Positions 47,485 to 55,791 of a stretch of DNA of 64,000 bases are shown in pieces. Below the pieces are notes generated by a model. That model had not been told where the DNA came from and did no database searches. It saw nothing but the letters and a program-made list of their open reading frames with translations. The stretch lies in assembly GCF_002213415.1 (NCBI RefSeq), contig NZ_NJGU01000008.1:186001-250000 (forward strand), read 5' to 3'. How positions within the stretch are numbered: position 1 is the stretch's first letter; each line of letters starts with the position of its first letter. Origin of the DNA: Herbaspirillum robiniae. Lineage in GTDB: Bacteria; Pseudomonadota; Gammaproteobacteria; Burkholderiales; Burkholderiaceae_D. The position numbers were made by a program, and so were the translations under genes.

Positions 47485-47518
47485 GATACAGTTGCACATA
47501 ACTGTTTAGAACTGTATC
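47485..47518. promoter_or_regulatory. Candidate MocR operator
   Basis: GATACAGTT (47485-47493) and AACTGTATC (47510-47518) form a perfect 9-bp inverted repeat with 16 bases between. A third, direct half-site AACTGTTTA begins at 47500. MocR/GabR-type dimers commonly bind paired direct and inverted repeats in the divergent promoter of their targets. The site ends 5 bases before the chosen MocR start codon. Confidence 0.6.
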
Positions 47519-47523
47519 AATGG

Positions 47524-48963
47524 ATGACTACTACAGATATTGCAGTCTCTCTCACGAGAAATTCCAGCATTCCGCTTTCCCAGCAGCTCTCTTCCGAGAT
47601 CGAGCAATTGATCGACCGCGGTGTCCTGCGAGGAGGCACCAAGCTCCCGTCGGTTCGGGTGCTGGCCGAGGCGCACAGCACCAGTACGCATACTGTGGTC
47701 GAGGCCTATTCACACCTGGTCGCACGTGGCGTCGTGCTATCGCGGCGCGGATCAGGTTTCTTTGTCGCAGAGAATTCGACTAAATCCTCGGTGTCCGAAG
47801 TCGCAAAATTGAGGGAGTCGCTTGATCCAAAGAAGCTGGGACAAGAATTGATGTCTGACGCGCCGACATCGTCGGTCCGCCTCGGAGGTGGACCGGTCGG
47901 TTCCGATTGGGTCGACTATATCGAGCTGGAGTCTGCGGTTCGCAAAATCTCGCGTGGGCTCCTTCCGAGGTTCGGCGCCTTGGGCACGACGCAAGGTTAT
48001 GCCCCTCTCCGGGAAATGCTGGCAAGACAGCTTTCGCAGCGTGGTATCAAGGCTACTACGAGCAATTTGCTGCTGACCAATGGCGCGACGCAAGCGATTG
48101 ACTTGCTGATCCGGCTCTTGGTCAAGCCTGGTCAAACCGTGCTCATAGATGATCCTGGCTACTTCCAGACTGTATGGGCGCTCAAGGTACGAGGAGCGCA
48201 TATTGTTGGCGTTCCCAGGAATTTGGATGGACCGGACGTTGCCGCGTTCGAGAAGATTTGCACAGAACTGAAACCGAGCATCTTTTTTACGCAGAGTGCG
48301 CTACAGAACCCCACCGGCTCCATGCTCTCCTTGTCGGTTGCGCACGACCTGTTGCGCGCAGCCGAGAAGCATGGCGTAACCATCGTAGAAGATGATGTCT
48401 CGGCAGATCTGGCGCCAGAGAACTCGCCGAGATTGGCCATGCTCGACCAGTTGAATCGCGTGATCTATTTGGGAAGTTTTTCAAAAACCCTGACTCCCAG
48501 CCTCCGCGTCGGCTATTTGGCCACCAAGCGGACTGACTTCCTTGAGGAGCTGGTGACGCTGAAATTAATCAGTTGCTACGCGAGTTGTGAACCTAATGAG
48601 GCCATTGTTCATTCCCTGTTAGCCGATGGCCACTATGCACGACACGTCAGGCGGCTTGATCGCCGCCTGCAGGAAAGAGCCTCCACGGCAATAGCGCGCC
48701 TTGAGCAAGATGGCTTCCGAATTGATCAACCGTATATCGGCGGCACATTCGTATGGATGAAACAGGTAGACATTCCGGACGCCATGGCTCTGACGAACCA
48801 GGCGTCAAGAATGGGGATGCTGCTAGCACCAGGCTGCGCATTCCGCCCGAATCTTGAGCTCAGTCCCTATCTTAGATTTTCTCTTCCGCTGTGCACCGAC
48901 TCAGCGCTAGACATGCTCTCGAAGGCGGTATCTGCAACCCAAAAAGAGTTACGCCGAGGTTAG
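47524..48963 (+). CDS. MocR-family regulator (GntR-type wHTH plus aminotransferase domain)
   Basis: A 479-residue PLP-dependent transcription factor. Residues about 5-75 form the winged helix-turn-helix (TKLPSVRVLAEAHSTSTHTVVEAYSHL spread across the recognition region), followed by a linker and an aminotransferase-like domain with LLTNGATQAIDLLI, PGYFQ and the PLP Lys in LGSFSKTLTPSLRVGYL. MocR proteins sense an amino compound that reacts with PLP. It is divergent from the binding protein/dehydrogenase cluster, which it likely controls, and itself. No ribosome binding site is visible before ATG 47524 and the operator nearly abuts it, so translation may be leaderless or start elsewhere. Confidence 0.9.
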   Translation: MTTTDIAVSLTRNSSIPLSQQLSSEIEQLIDRGVLRGGTKLPSVRVLAEAHSTSTHTVVEAYSHLVARGVVLSRRGSGFFVAENSTKSSVSEVAKLRESLDPKKLGQELMSDAPTSSVRLGGGPVGSDWVDYIELESAVRKISRGLLPRFGALGTTQGYAPLREMLARQLSQRGIKATTSNLLLTNGATQAIDLLIRLLVKPGQTVLIDDPGYFQTVWALKVRGAHIVGVPRNLDGPDVAAFEKICTELKPSIFFTQSALQNPTGSMLSLSVAHDLLRAAEKHGVTIVEDDVSADLAPENSPRLAMLDQLNRVIYLGSFSKTLTPSLRVGYLATKRTDFLEELVTLKLISCYASCEPNEAIVHSLLADGHYARHVRRLDRRLQERASTAIARLEQDGFRIDQPYIGGTFVWMKQVDIPDAMALTNQASRMGMLLAPGCAFRPNLELSPYLRFSLPLCTDSALDMLSKAVSATQKELRRG

Positions 48964-49121
48964 AGCAGCATACAGCTGCTCTCCTATAGCCCCAGCGCTT
49001 GCAATAAGCAATATTAGAAACCAAATGGTCGCGTCCGCTATCGGCCAAAAGCGGCTGCCACCAATAAGCCCTGTCAACCAACTGCGGACGACAGGACTTT
49101 TCAGCGGAATATCTTTACTTT

Positions 49122-50195
49122 CTACGAAGCAGCTACTTCCGCCAACGTCAGGTAGTCAGTGTATCCCACAGCGCCGCCGCCAAACATCGTATTGCGGTCA
49201 GCCGGGTTCATCGAAGCATTCTTGACGATGCGCTCGATGAAGTCTGGATTTGCCAGAACCATCTGGCCGTACGCCTCCAAGTCGGCAGTTCCAGCCTTGA
49301 TGTCGGTCCCAATTTGTTCGCGCGGTTTCCCAGGACGATTGAGAATCAAGGTCTGCTTCCAGATTGCCCGGATATCCGCCAGCAGCGCCTCATCGCCCTG
49401 GTGCATGATGTGGACATAGGACAGCTTAAGTTTGTTGAGCTCGGTGATCAGATGGCGGTACAGTGCGGGCCCCTCTTCGCCTTCATTGATACCCCACAGG
49501 GTGGTTCCAGGGGAAAGTCGGATAGCAGTGCGTTGCGGGCCAATCTCATCGGCAATAGCCGCTGCAACGTCAACAGCGAAGCGCGCGCGATTCTCGATAG
49601 TACCGCCGTATTCATCGTTACGCTGATTGGAGCTCTGAGCAAAGAACTGTTGGACCAAATACGCATTGGCACCGTGGATTTCGACACCATCGGCGCCGGC
49701 GTCGACCGCACAACGAGCAGCGCGTCGGAAATCGGCAATGGTCTGCACGATATCCTCTCGTGTCATTGCACGCGGAACAGGCGCCTTCTGCATACCGGTG
49801 GGGGTAAACATGTCGGCATACGAGCCAATAGCCGACGGAGCGACACTTTGGCGATGATGCGGGGTATTGTCCGGATGAGACAGGCGACCGACGTGCATGA
49901 GCTGAATGAAGAGCTTGCTGCCTTGCGCATGGACGGCTTCAGCGACCTTCTTCCAACCCGCGACATGCTGTTCCGTGTAGATGCCGGGCGTAGCCATGTA
50001 TCCCTGGCCATCATCGGATGGCTGCGTACCTTCAGTCACAACCAAACCGACCCCAGCGCGCTGGCCATAATAGGTAGCGGCAAGTTCGCCGGGGGTGCCG
50101 TCATACTGCGCGCGGCTTCGTGTCATCGGCGCCATGACGAAACGGTTCTTCAACGTGTACGGGCCCATCTCGTACTGCTGGAAGATTTTGCTCAT
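49122..50195 (-). CDS. Old Yellow Enzyme-family ene-reductase (NemA-like)
   Basis: A 357-residue FMN-dependent alkene/nitro reductase. Markers are RFVMAPMTRSRA near the start, the His-Asn pair in HGANAYLVQQFF that binds the substrate carbonyl, and GYTDY near the end where FMN phosphate binding occurs. Such enzymes reduce activated C=C bonds, quinones and nitro esters using NAD(P)H. ATG 50195 with GGAG upstream was preferred to 27 extra codons. It lies 43 bases after an SDR gene that is divergent from a LysR regulator; the two are probably one operon for electrophile detoxification. Confidence 0.9.
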   Translation of the reverse strand: MSKIFQQYEMGPYTLKNRFVMAPMTRSRAQYDGTPGELAATYYGQRAGVGLVVTEGTQPSDDGQGYMATPGIYTEQHVAGWKKVAEAVHAQGSKLFIQLMHVGRLSHPDNTPHHRQSVAPSAIGSYADMFTPTGMQKAPVPRAMTREDIVQTIADFRRAARCAVDAGADGVEIHGANAYLVQQFFAQSSNQRNDEYGGTIENRARFAVDVAAAIADEIGPQRTAIRLSPGTTLWGINEGEEGPALYRHLITELNKLKLSYVHIMHQGDEALLADIRAIWKQTLILNRPGKPREQIGTDIKAGTADLEAYGQMVLANPDFIERIVKNASMNPADRNTMFGGGAVGYTDYLTLAEVAAS

Positions 50196-50238
50196 TGAGT
50201 TCTCCAAAATTGACTCAATAACGTCTGCAAGTGTTGGT

Positions 50239-51117
50239 TCAGGCCGCCATCTGCAGCAATGCCTCTGACTCTTCAATAAATCTGTTCACGTGGGATGAAG
50301 TCATTCCATCGGAGACGTGGATTGGGTTGCCCTTCTTGTCGAAGAAGATGCTGTTGAATTTTTCGAGGTCCGGTGCAAACAGGATGGAAGAAATGCGCTC
50401 GGCATACTGCGCTGGCGATTGGGTCAGGAGCCCAATCAAACTCTCCATGATTTTTGACTTCAGCGAACCTCTACCGAAGAAGTTGTCGCGAATGTTTGTC
50501 TTGATAAGGCCTGGGTTCAGGCCGAAGAAGCGCGCATTGAGATAGCGCTTAGCCGAATCGAGAACCAGAATTTCATTGCCCGCGACCGTGTTCATGTGCA
50601 CGGCCATCGCGCTGTAGTTCTGCTCCGCATTCAAGTCGCCCAGCCGGCCAATCTGGCCTGTTCCTGGATAGCCCATGACGAATACCCGGGTCTTGGAGGA
50701 TGTGGCACCGCGTGCACGCCCAAGAATGGGACCGACCTGACGAAGAATCGCCAAGCGGCTCAGGTAGCTCACAGCCATATCCTTTTCAATGCCTTCAGCG
50801 GTGACTTGTCGCTGTGGTGCGGCGAAGATGCCAGTCGTGAACACCAGCATGTCCAGCTCCTCGGAGGGGAGAAGCTTCGCGACACGAGCGGCCTCTTTCA
50901 TCGATGCCAGGTCTGCCCTCAGGAATGTAATCCCCGGGGTATCGGCATCGCGGAAGGTTTGACCAACCACCATTACGTCTGCACCACGGCTTGCCATGTA
51001 TCGGCTCAACGCCTGCCCGATGCCGCCAGTGCCGCCGACAATCGCCACTTTCTTCCCTTTCAGCGACAGCGTTGCCGAGGCGACGTGGCTTAGTGAAATA
51101 CTCGAGTTCTTCTTCAT
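50239..51117 (-). CDS. SDR-like oxidoreductase
   Basis: A 292-residue short-chain dehydrogenase/reductase. The cofactor motif is GGTGGIGQAL; the third-strand TTGIFA replaces the usual NNAG, and the catalytic region shows a Tyr in AEQNYSAMAVHMNT where YxxxK would be expected, without the Lys at the usual spacing. It thus resembles the retinol-dehydrogenase/WWOX-like branch but may be an atypical enzyme. CAGGACT precedes the ATG at 51117. First gene of the SDR-OYE pair, divergent from LysR. Confidence 0.8.
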   Translation of the reverse strand: MKKNSSISLSHVASATLSLKGKKVAIVGGTGGIGQALSRYMASRGADVMVVGQTFRDADTPGITFLRADLASMKEAARVAKLLPSEELDMLVFTTGIFAAPQRQVTAEGIEKDMAVSYLSRLAILRQVGPILGRARGATSSKTRVFVMGYPGTGQIGRLGDLNAEQNYSAMAVHMNTVAGNEILVLDSAKRYLNARFFGLNPGLIKTNIRDNFFGRGSLKSKIMESLIGLLTQSPAQYAERISSILFAPDLEKFNSIFFDKKGNPIHVSDGMTSSHVNRFIEESEALLQMAA

Positions 51118-51174
51118 AGTCCTGTCTTTATGACGCTGTCGGACCAATAGCGGCCCCGTTGAATAGCATCTTCC

Positions 51175-51216
51175 ATTATTTCTCTGTGTAGATAAATATA
51201 GGAAAATGGAAATAAT
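51175..51216. promoter_or_regulatory. Inverted repeat between SDR and LysR genes
   Basis: ATTATTTC (51175-51182) and GAAATAAT (51209-51216) form an 8-bp inverted repeat in the 122-base divergent promoter region. It is a plausible binding region for the adjacent LysR regulator, judged only by position and symmetry. Confidence 0.35.
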
Positions 51217-51239
51217 TGATTCATAAATGGAGCAATAAG

Positions 51240-52115
51240 ATGGAGCTGTTAAACGACATGGCGCTGTTTGTGGAAGTGGTGAAAGCGATGAGCTTCAGAG
51301 GCGCTGCGGAGGTGACAGGCGTCCCCAATTCCACGCTGTCGCGCAGAATCAGCCTTCTGGAGAAGGAGATTGGCCTGAGATTGCTCCACAGGACGACTAG
51401 GCGTATCGAGTTGACCGAGGCGGGCCAGCTCTATTACGAGCGCTGCCGAAGAATTGTCGATGAGGCCCGGCTGGCGCATGAGCAGCTAGGCGACATGGTG
51501 GCGCAACCGACGGGGGTGTTGCGCGCATCGCTACCAGTGGATTTTGCGGTCGTCTATTTGGCGCCGTTGATGTCTGAGTTCGCAGAACTCTATCCAGGTA
51601 TCGACTTTGAATTCGACCTGACTCCTCGGCAGGTTGACCTGGTTAGCGAACCATACGATGTTGCAATCCGGATGGGCGAACCTACAAATCAAAATCACAT
51701 AGCGAGGTTGCTGGCTGCATTGCCTGGGCAGCTTTATGCATCTCCGGGATATCTGGAAAAGGCCGGGCATCCACAACATCCCTCGGAACTGGAGCAGCAT
51801 CAGTGCATTACGTTCGCACGCGGAAAGAGCTGGAGGCTTTTGCGACAGAACGAGACCGTGGACGTGCAGGTGTCGGGCAGGTTCTCTGTTAATAGTGTCG
51901 GCATGTTCCGTCGGCTAGCTACGTTAGACCGCGGCATCGTATTTCTGCCGGAGGAAGTTGTTCTGGACGACTTGGCTAGTGGTGCGCTGGTTCACATTCT
52001 TCCGGCGTGGAAAGGGCCACCCACTCCGGTATATGCACTGACCGAAACAAGGCTTCTCCCCGCGAAAACACAGAGATTCATCGAGTTTCTTCGAGAGAAG
52101 TTAGAGCATCGATAG
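51240..52115 (+). CDS. LysR-family regulator (CrgA/DsdC-like branch)
   Basis: A 291-residue LysR regulator: helix-turn-helix MSFRGAAEVTGVPNSTLSRR, LLHRTTRRIELTEAG and an effector domain ending KTQRFIEFLREKL. The LND-MALFVEVV start is typical of the large CrgA/AaeR-like branch that controls divergent oxidoreductases and efflux genes. GGAG is 8 bases before the ATG. It is divergent from the SDR-OYE operon and is its probable activator in response to an electrophile. Confidence 0.9.
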   Translation: MELLNDMALFVEVVKAMSFRGAAEVTGVPNSTLSRRISLLEKEIGLRLLHRTTRRIELTEAGQLYYERCRRIVDEARLAHEQLGDMVAQPTGVLRASLPVDFAVVYLAPLMSEFAELYPGIDFEFDLTPRQVDLVSEPYDVAIRMGEPTNQNHIARLLAALPGQLYASPGYLEKAGHPQHPSELEQHQCITFARGKSWRLLRQNETVDVQVSGRFSVNSVGMFRRLATLDRGIVFLPEEVVLDDLASGALVHILPAWKGPPTPVYALTETRLLPAKTQRFIEFLREKLEHR

Positions 52116-52326
52116 ATACCAGAGTGCTCTTATAAAATTCCTGGGTTCGCGACTTTTCTAGCTTTGATGAGGAGGGACTCTCTTCCCAAAGCTGCTCTGA
52201 ATCGTATGTCGGTTTTATGTAGACTGTTTTTATTCAACGGCGGCTATCGGCGAAAAGCAGAAAAAATAAAACCCTCTTATGCAGGCCTTTCCTGCCGAAA
52301 CGAAGCGTAGAGTCAAGGGCAGTTTT

Positions 52327-52551
52327 TTATGGCATTGCCCGCCCGGGCTCCTCAGCTGTTATCGTCATCTCATCGCAAATTATTACCGTGTCCGCCTGGC
52401 GGCCACGTCGCTTCAGCGTAACCTGGACCATTTCTTCCGCTTCAGCTTCCACATGCTGTTTTGTGGTCGAGCGTCTATTTACGAAATAACAGAGCACAAC
52501 CGGAACACCAACTACACCAACTATCGCGAAAAGCAAATTCAATATTTCCAC
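52327..52551 (-). CDS. Possible small single-pass membrane protein
   Basis: A 74-residue frame starting at GTG with AGGTG close upstream. One hydrophobic helix (residues about 4-24, LLFAIVGVVGVPVVLCYFV) is followed by basic residues NRR and a polar tail. No family is recognised. It lies 45 bases after a strong intrinsic terminator on the same strand, so expression would need read-through or its own promoter in the short gap. Could be a chance frame. Confidence 0.35.
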   Translation of the reverse strand: MEILNLLFAIVGVVGVPVVLCYFVNRRSTTKQHVEAEAEEMVQVTLKRRGRQADTVIICDEMTITAEEPGRAMP

Positions 52552-52595
52552 AGCACCTACTCCAACCTTCTACACTTAAACTCTTTCGTCCCCAT

Positions 52596-52626
52596 AAAAA
52601 AAGCCCCCGATAGTGTTATCGGGGGC
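52596..52626 (-). terminator. Strong minus-strand terminator, possible attenuator
   Basis: A perfect 10-bp stem (GCCCCCGATA / TATCGGGGGC, loop GTGT) followed on the minus strand by seven T. No annotated gene ends here on that strand. Upstream (52675-52692) lies a five-codon frame MARRR with AAGGA 8 bases before its ATG. The terminator therefore ends either an unannotated small RNA or a leader transcript before the small membrane gene. Confidence 0.8.
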
Positions 52627-52831
52627 AAGCTAAATCCCACAGGATTCAGGAGACGTGGAGAGAGTGTAGGCGAGTTATCTTCGTCTGGCCATCAGAGTAT
52701 TCCTTAGCCGATTGTGCGATTTGAGGAAAGTGTGATGTTTTGGATGGCACGGCCTATTCATAGGGTTTCGCCTGATGGCTCATCTGATCAGCGCCAACTA
52801 AAGTTGAGGTTAGCTACAGAGGGAGACTGAC

Positions 52832-53101
52832 ATGGACGCCGCGACGCTGCTTGTAGAGCATTACATTCTCTTAATCAAAAACATCGCTTACCTAACGGCA
52901 TATGGCGCGGAATATCTTGATCGCATGGAGCCGCTTGTTTCGCGCGCGGTGGATCATTTGTATATTGCTCGTGTTGCCGACACGTCGACTTGTAGGGAGC
53001 TTTTAAGCTCGGCCTTGCAGGATGAGCTTGGTCATCTTCATAGCCAACATCCGCAATACGCCGAGTCTCTTCGGCATGCTCTTCTTACCCTTGGTCGATA
53101 A
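52832..53101 (+). CDS. Hypothetical 89-residue protein
   Basis: A small, probably helical protein (LLVEHYILLIKNIAYLTAYG, then LVSRAVDHLYIARVADTS). GGGAG lies about 8 bases before the ATG, which supports it being real. No domain is recognised and it has no obvious membrane segment. It belongs to a group of small orphan genes between the LysR and lipid-operon regions, with lower GC than the surrounding operons. Confidence 0.55.
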   Translation: MDAATLLVEHYILLIKNIAYLTAYGAEYLDRMEPLVSRAVDHLYIARVADTSTCRELLSSALQDELGHLHSQHPQYAESLRHALLTLGR

Positions 53102-53422
53102 GCAAACGCCCGCGAAATGCGGGTGTTATTCCGTCAGCCCAACTGATCACGAATCTGCGGTGAAACCCATAAAAATCAACGGGTTAGTCAATATTTTTCT
53201 CCGCAATTCAGAAAAATAGCGGCCCGCAAGGCCAATTAGGGCACGGCTCGATTTGGCATTGCGGAGCGGAATTTTCGAAGAAAAAAGCGAGGTGCGATGT
53301 CGTTTCGCCTCGTTCACAATCGGTGCAAGGCGGGGCGCGCTAGGGTTTATCCCTATATCTGCACCAGCTAGTTATCCCTAATATGCCTCACGAGTTGATA
53401 TAAATTAAAGGTAGGGACTACG
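53102..53422. other. Intergenic region with TTATCCCTA repeats
   Basis: 321 bases without a gene. Near its right end are TAGGG-TTTAT-CCCTA (53341-53355), a 5-bp inverted repeat, and a second copy of TTATCCCTA at 53372-53380, 25 bases after the first. These lie 40-80 bases before the next open frame and look like a regulatory site. Nothing else is recognised. Confidence 0.4.
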
Positions 53423-53857
53423 GTGCACATTTATAAGTTGTCCCTGTTTTTTTTCGCCGCGATGCCATTCGCGCTGCTGCCCTGGGTAGTTCTAAAAATC
53501 CACGAAGTACAAAATCACTCCAACGACGTAGTCGCGTTTGAGGCTGAATGCCTGATCGTCCGCGCCCTGACGATATCCAAATTCGATGTTCCTGGAGTAA
53601 TCGTGCCCCCACGCAAATGGATTGCCACTGCCTTATTGGCCACGACTGCAAGTTTTTGCCTGCACTCCATTAATGCGGCGACTACCGCGAAAATGGCAAT
53701 CTCCGCAGTTGTGGTGGTGACGTGCAAAATTTTCGTTTCCGCGGTGCGCGGAGAAAAAGGAAAAATTACGAGCGCGTGCGATAGTCCGTCGTACAGAGCG
53801 ATAGAGCCTGTTGTCACTAAAGACGAGCAGCAAAAGGAAATTACAGTTTCCTATTGA
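53423..53857 (+). CDS. Possible small membrane protein
   Basis: A 144-residue frame starting at GTG with AGGGA about 7 bases upstream. Two hydrophobic segments are seen: residues about 4-26 (LSLFFFAAMPFALLPWVV) and about 72-110 (KWIATALLATTASFCL and MAISAVVVVTCKIFVSAV). No family is recognised. It ends 28 bases before a bidirectional terminator, the same layout as the small membrane gene at 63 kb, which raises its credibility. Confidence 0.4.
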   Translation: MHIYKLSLFFFAAMPFALLPWVVLKIHEVQNHSNDVVAFEAECLIVRALTISKFDVPGVIVPPRKWIATALLATTASFCLHSINAATTAKMAISAVVVVTCKIFVSAVRGEKGKITSACDSPSYRAIEPVVTKDEQQKEITVSY

Positions 53858-53885
53858 AATGTCCGATGATCAGAAGTCACGAAAA

Positions 53886-53918
53886 GAAAAAGCCCGCGGA
53901 AGCGGGCTTTTTCTTTTT
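53886..53918. terminator. Bidirectional terminator, cassette copy 1
   Basis: GCCCGC (53892-53897) and GCGGGC (53902-53907) with loop GGAA, flanked by an A-run on the left and a T-rich run on the right, so it works in both directions between two convergent small genes. The same GCCCGC stem occurs at 63233-63248. Confidence 0.88.
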
Positions 53919-53929
53919 GGGCGTAAGTA

Positions 53930-54223
53930 TCAGCAGGAAAACTGAAGAACGGTTCCTTCGGGGCGATACGATAAAGAGGTGATCTTCAGATACCGGCGGG
54001 CACCAGATGATCTTTGTAACCTGACTGCTCGTACATCGAGACTCGCGCTGTCGAGACAATCCGTTGGATCAACGGCAAAGGGCCATTGCTCGGAGGGATT
54101 CAAGAACTTTCCCAGCGCGCGCATCACGATGTCGCAGCTCAATGCCCGATCTTCAACTTCGAGTTGAATTTCTCGGGTTGTTGGTTGCTCATCGCGCGTA
54201 TAGGTAACCCAAAATTTGATCAT
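53930..54223 (-). CDS. Hypothetical 97-residue protein, paralogue A
   Basis: A small soluble protein with alternating strand-like segments (MIKFWVTYTRDE start; ALSCDIVMRALG; NPSEQWPF; YLKITSLSYRPEG) ending in Cys. GAGGCGGCA precedes the ATG. A protein of equal length at 63309-63602 aligns with it without gaps, with about 40 percent identical residues by hand count, including SCD, ALG, PSExWPF and the final Cys. No domain is recognised. Expression context: convergent on a terminator, single gene, next to the membrane-lipid operon. Confidence 0.7.
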   Translation of the reverse strand: MIKFWVTYTRDEQPTTREIQLEVEDRALSCDIVMRALGKFLNPSEQWPFAVDPTDCLDSASLDVRAVRLQRSSGARRYLKITSLSYRPEGTVLQFSC

Positions 54224-54534
54224 TGCCGCCTCTAAGAGTTGGTTGTCCTTCGATGTCTATCAAAAGGCCCCATGCCCTCTGTATTGCAGGATAAGATTCA
54301 TTTTGGGAGATGGATATAGGGGAATTCCCGGGACGCCAAGGGACCGCCCCGTTCTAGAGTTTCGTCTAATAACGTATCTGACCTAAAGGTGGGACTAGAA
54401 GTTCGCAATCGGCCACGAGCAGACGTTTGGCACGTTTGTGCTCTTTTCATTGATCTAGTCGTCGCATCTGATTGTGCAATTACATCGACGACGACAGAGC
54501 CCTTCCGTTTTGTGCCATAGGAAACAGTAACGGC
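54224..54534. other. Intergenic region before the 97-residue gene
   Basis: 311 bases without a gene, between the MFS stop codon and the start of the minus-strand 97-residue gene. It holds TAGGG-GAATT-CCC (54317-54329), of the same TAGGG-N5-CCC form as the site at 53341, about 94 bases before the 97-residue gene. No terminator for the lipid operon was recognised. Confidence 0.4.
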
Positions 54535-55791
54535 TCAATTTTCCTCACAATGACATTGGCTCAGCGTGAGTAAGGCGATGCCTTTCAACAAACAAGGAAC
54601 CACGGCATAAGTGATTAGAAGAACGCTGCTGCTCCCTCTTCCAGATTCATAACCGCAGGTAGCCAGTATCGGCAATATCAAGCTTGCCAACGACATCGCC
54701 AGTTTTCCCAGCATGGTGAATAATCCATAGGTGATGCCGATGATCTCCTCTTGACCAGGCATTCTCCCCACCAACAGAGGCGGCAGGGCCAGATCGGCGC
54801 CGAGTGCTACTCCGGTGATGATGCATATGACAAAGTACAGCGGCGCACTGTCCGCGTTGAGAAAGAATGCGCCCAAGAAGCCCAGAATCGACAACGCCAT
54901 GGCGTAACGCCAGCTTTGTACGAGGCTGGTCTTGCGGGCAAGGAGAATCCAGAAGGGAAGCCCGCCCGCCGCTGCCAAAAAATAGCTGGCAAGGAAGGCA
55001 CCGGCCATCGAAGATGCTTGCAATTGGTCTTCGATGAAAAATAGCGCGAGCGTTGCCGGTATCGCCATCGATAAGGCATTGAGAGCATATGGCCAAACAA
55101 GACGTCGCAGATGGGCATTGGAATAGAGTTGCCGAAGGATGGCATACCAAGGCTGAGCAGGCGCCTGGAGCGATATCGGTTGAGGTTGACGAATCAACAT
55201 TGCAAGACAGACGATCAAGAGTGCGGCGAATGACAGGCAATATGCCGACAGGCCCTGTGTCAGTGCGGAGACTCCGTTTGCCATGAGATAAGGCGGAATC
55301 ACGCTGGCCAACAGAACTCCTGCCAGGCCGGCTCCCTCACGCCAGCCCACTGCGCGCAGACCACCTCCCGGCAAGCGGGCGCCCCACGACAAATAGGCGA
55401 TGCTAATCAGACTGTGCGCGCCATATGCCATGATCAGCATCAAGGCCAGCCAGCACAGGACTAGCACTGGTCCAGCGCCATCCTGCGATAGAGAAGGCGG
55501 TTTCCACAGACCTGCAAACGCGCACGCGAGAATGATGCCGGCCGCGATCATCCATTTCTTCTGTTCCGCTCGCCGACGGTCCAGCCAGTACCCCAGAAGC
55601 GGATCCTGCATCATATCGAGCAGTCTGGCCGAAAACAGTATCCATCCCAACGGAGCAAGCGCCACGCCGACATGGTTCGCATAGTAAGCGGGCATTTGCA
55701 CGAACAGAGGCAGCGCGGCCATGGCGAGAGGAGCACCGAGCAGACCATAGGAGATATCGCGCAACAAAGAGGACTCGCTGCCTGAGCTCAA
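54535..55791 (-). CDS. MFS transporter (GPH/MelB-like), last gene of lipid operon
   Basis: A 418-residue, 12-helix transporter. The loop DPLLGYWLDRRRAEQKKW matches the MFS_2 (sugar/lipid cation symporter, MelB-like) motif after helix 2. Related transporters are found with DUF1365/CFA gene sets in other proteobacteria; a lipid or lysophospholipid substrate is possible but unproved. The start is a TTG at 55791 overlapping the previous stop (TTGA), with GGAG 7 bases upstream. Confidence 0.85.
   Translation of the reverse strand: MSSGSESSLLRDISYGLLGAPLAMAALPLFVQMPAYYANHVGVALAPLGWILFSARLLDMMQDPLLGYWLDRRRAEQKKWMIAAGIILACAFAGLWKPPSLSQDGAGPVLVLCWLALMLIMAYGAHSLISIAYLSWGARLPGGGLRAVGWREGAGLAGVLLASVIPPYLMANGVSALTQGLSAYCLSFAALLIVCLAMLIRQPQPISLQAPAQPWYAILRQLYSNAHLRRLVWPYALNALSMAIPATLALFFIEDQLQASSMAGAFLASYFLAAAGGLPFWILLARKTSLVQSWRYAMALSILGFLGAFFLNADSAPLYFVICIITGVALGADLALPPLLVGRMPGQEEIIGITYGLFTMLGKLAMSLASLILPILATCGYESGRGSSSVLLITYAVVPCLLKGIALLTLSQCHCEEN

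Noticed and set aside
48962..48982. Hairpin AGAGCAGC/GCTGCTCT after the MocR gene
   Set aside because: It has an 8-bp stem but no T-run after it, so it is not called as an intrinsic terminator.
52279..52707. Plus-strand frame running through the minus-strand terminator
   Set aside because: It passes through a strong terminator hairpin and is rich in His, Arg and Tyr without any domain; likely chance.
53515..53817. Minus-strand frame opposite the small membrane gene at 53.4 kb
   Set aside because: No ribosome binding site and no features; the plus-strand frame has hydrophobic segments and ends right before a terminator.
54425..54441. Sigma-54-like sequence TTGGCACGTTTGTGCT
   Set aside because: The GG and GC elements are 9 bases apart, where sigma-54 promoters need 10, and no gene with an enhancer-binding protein lies downstream on that strand.
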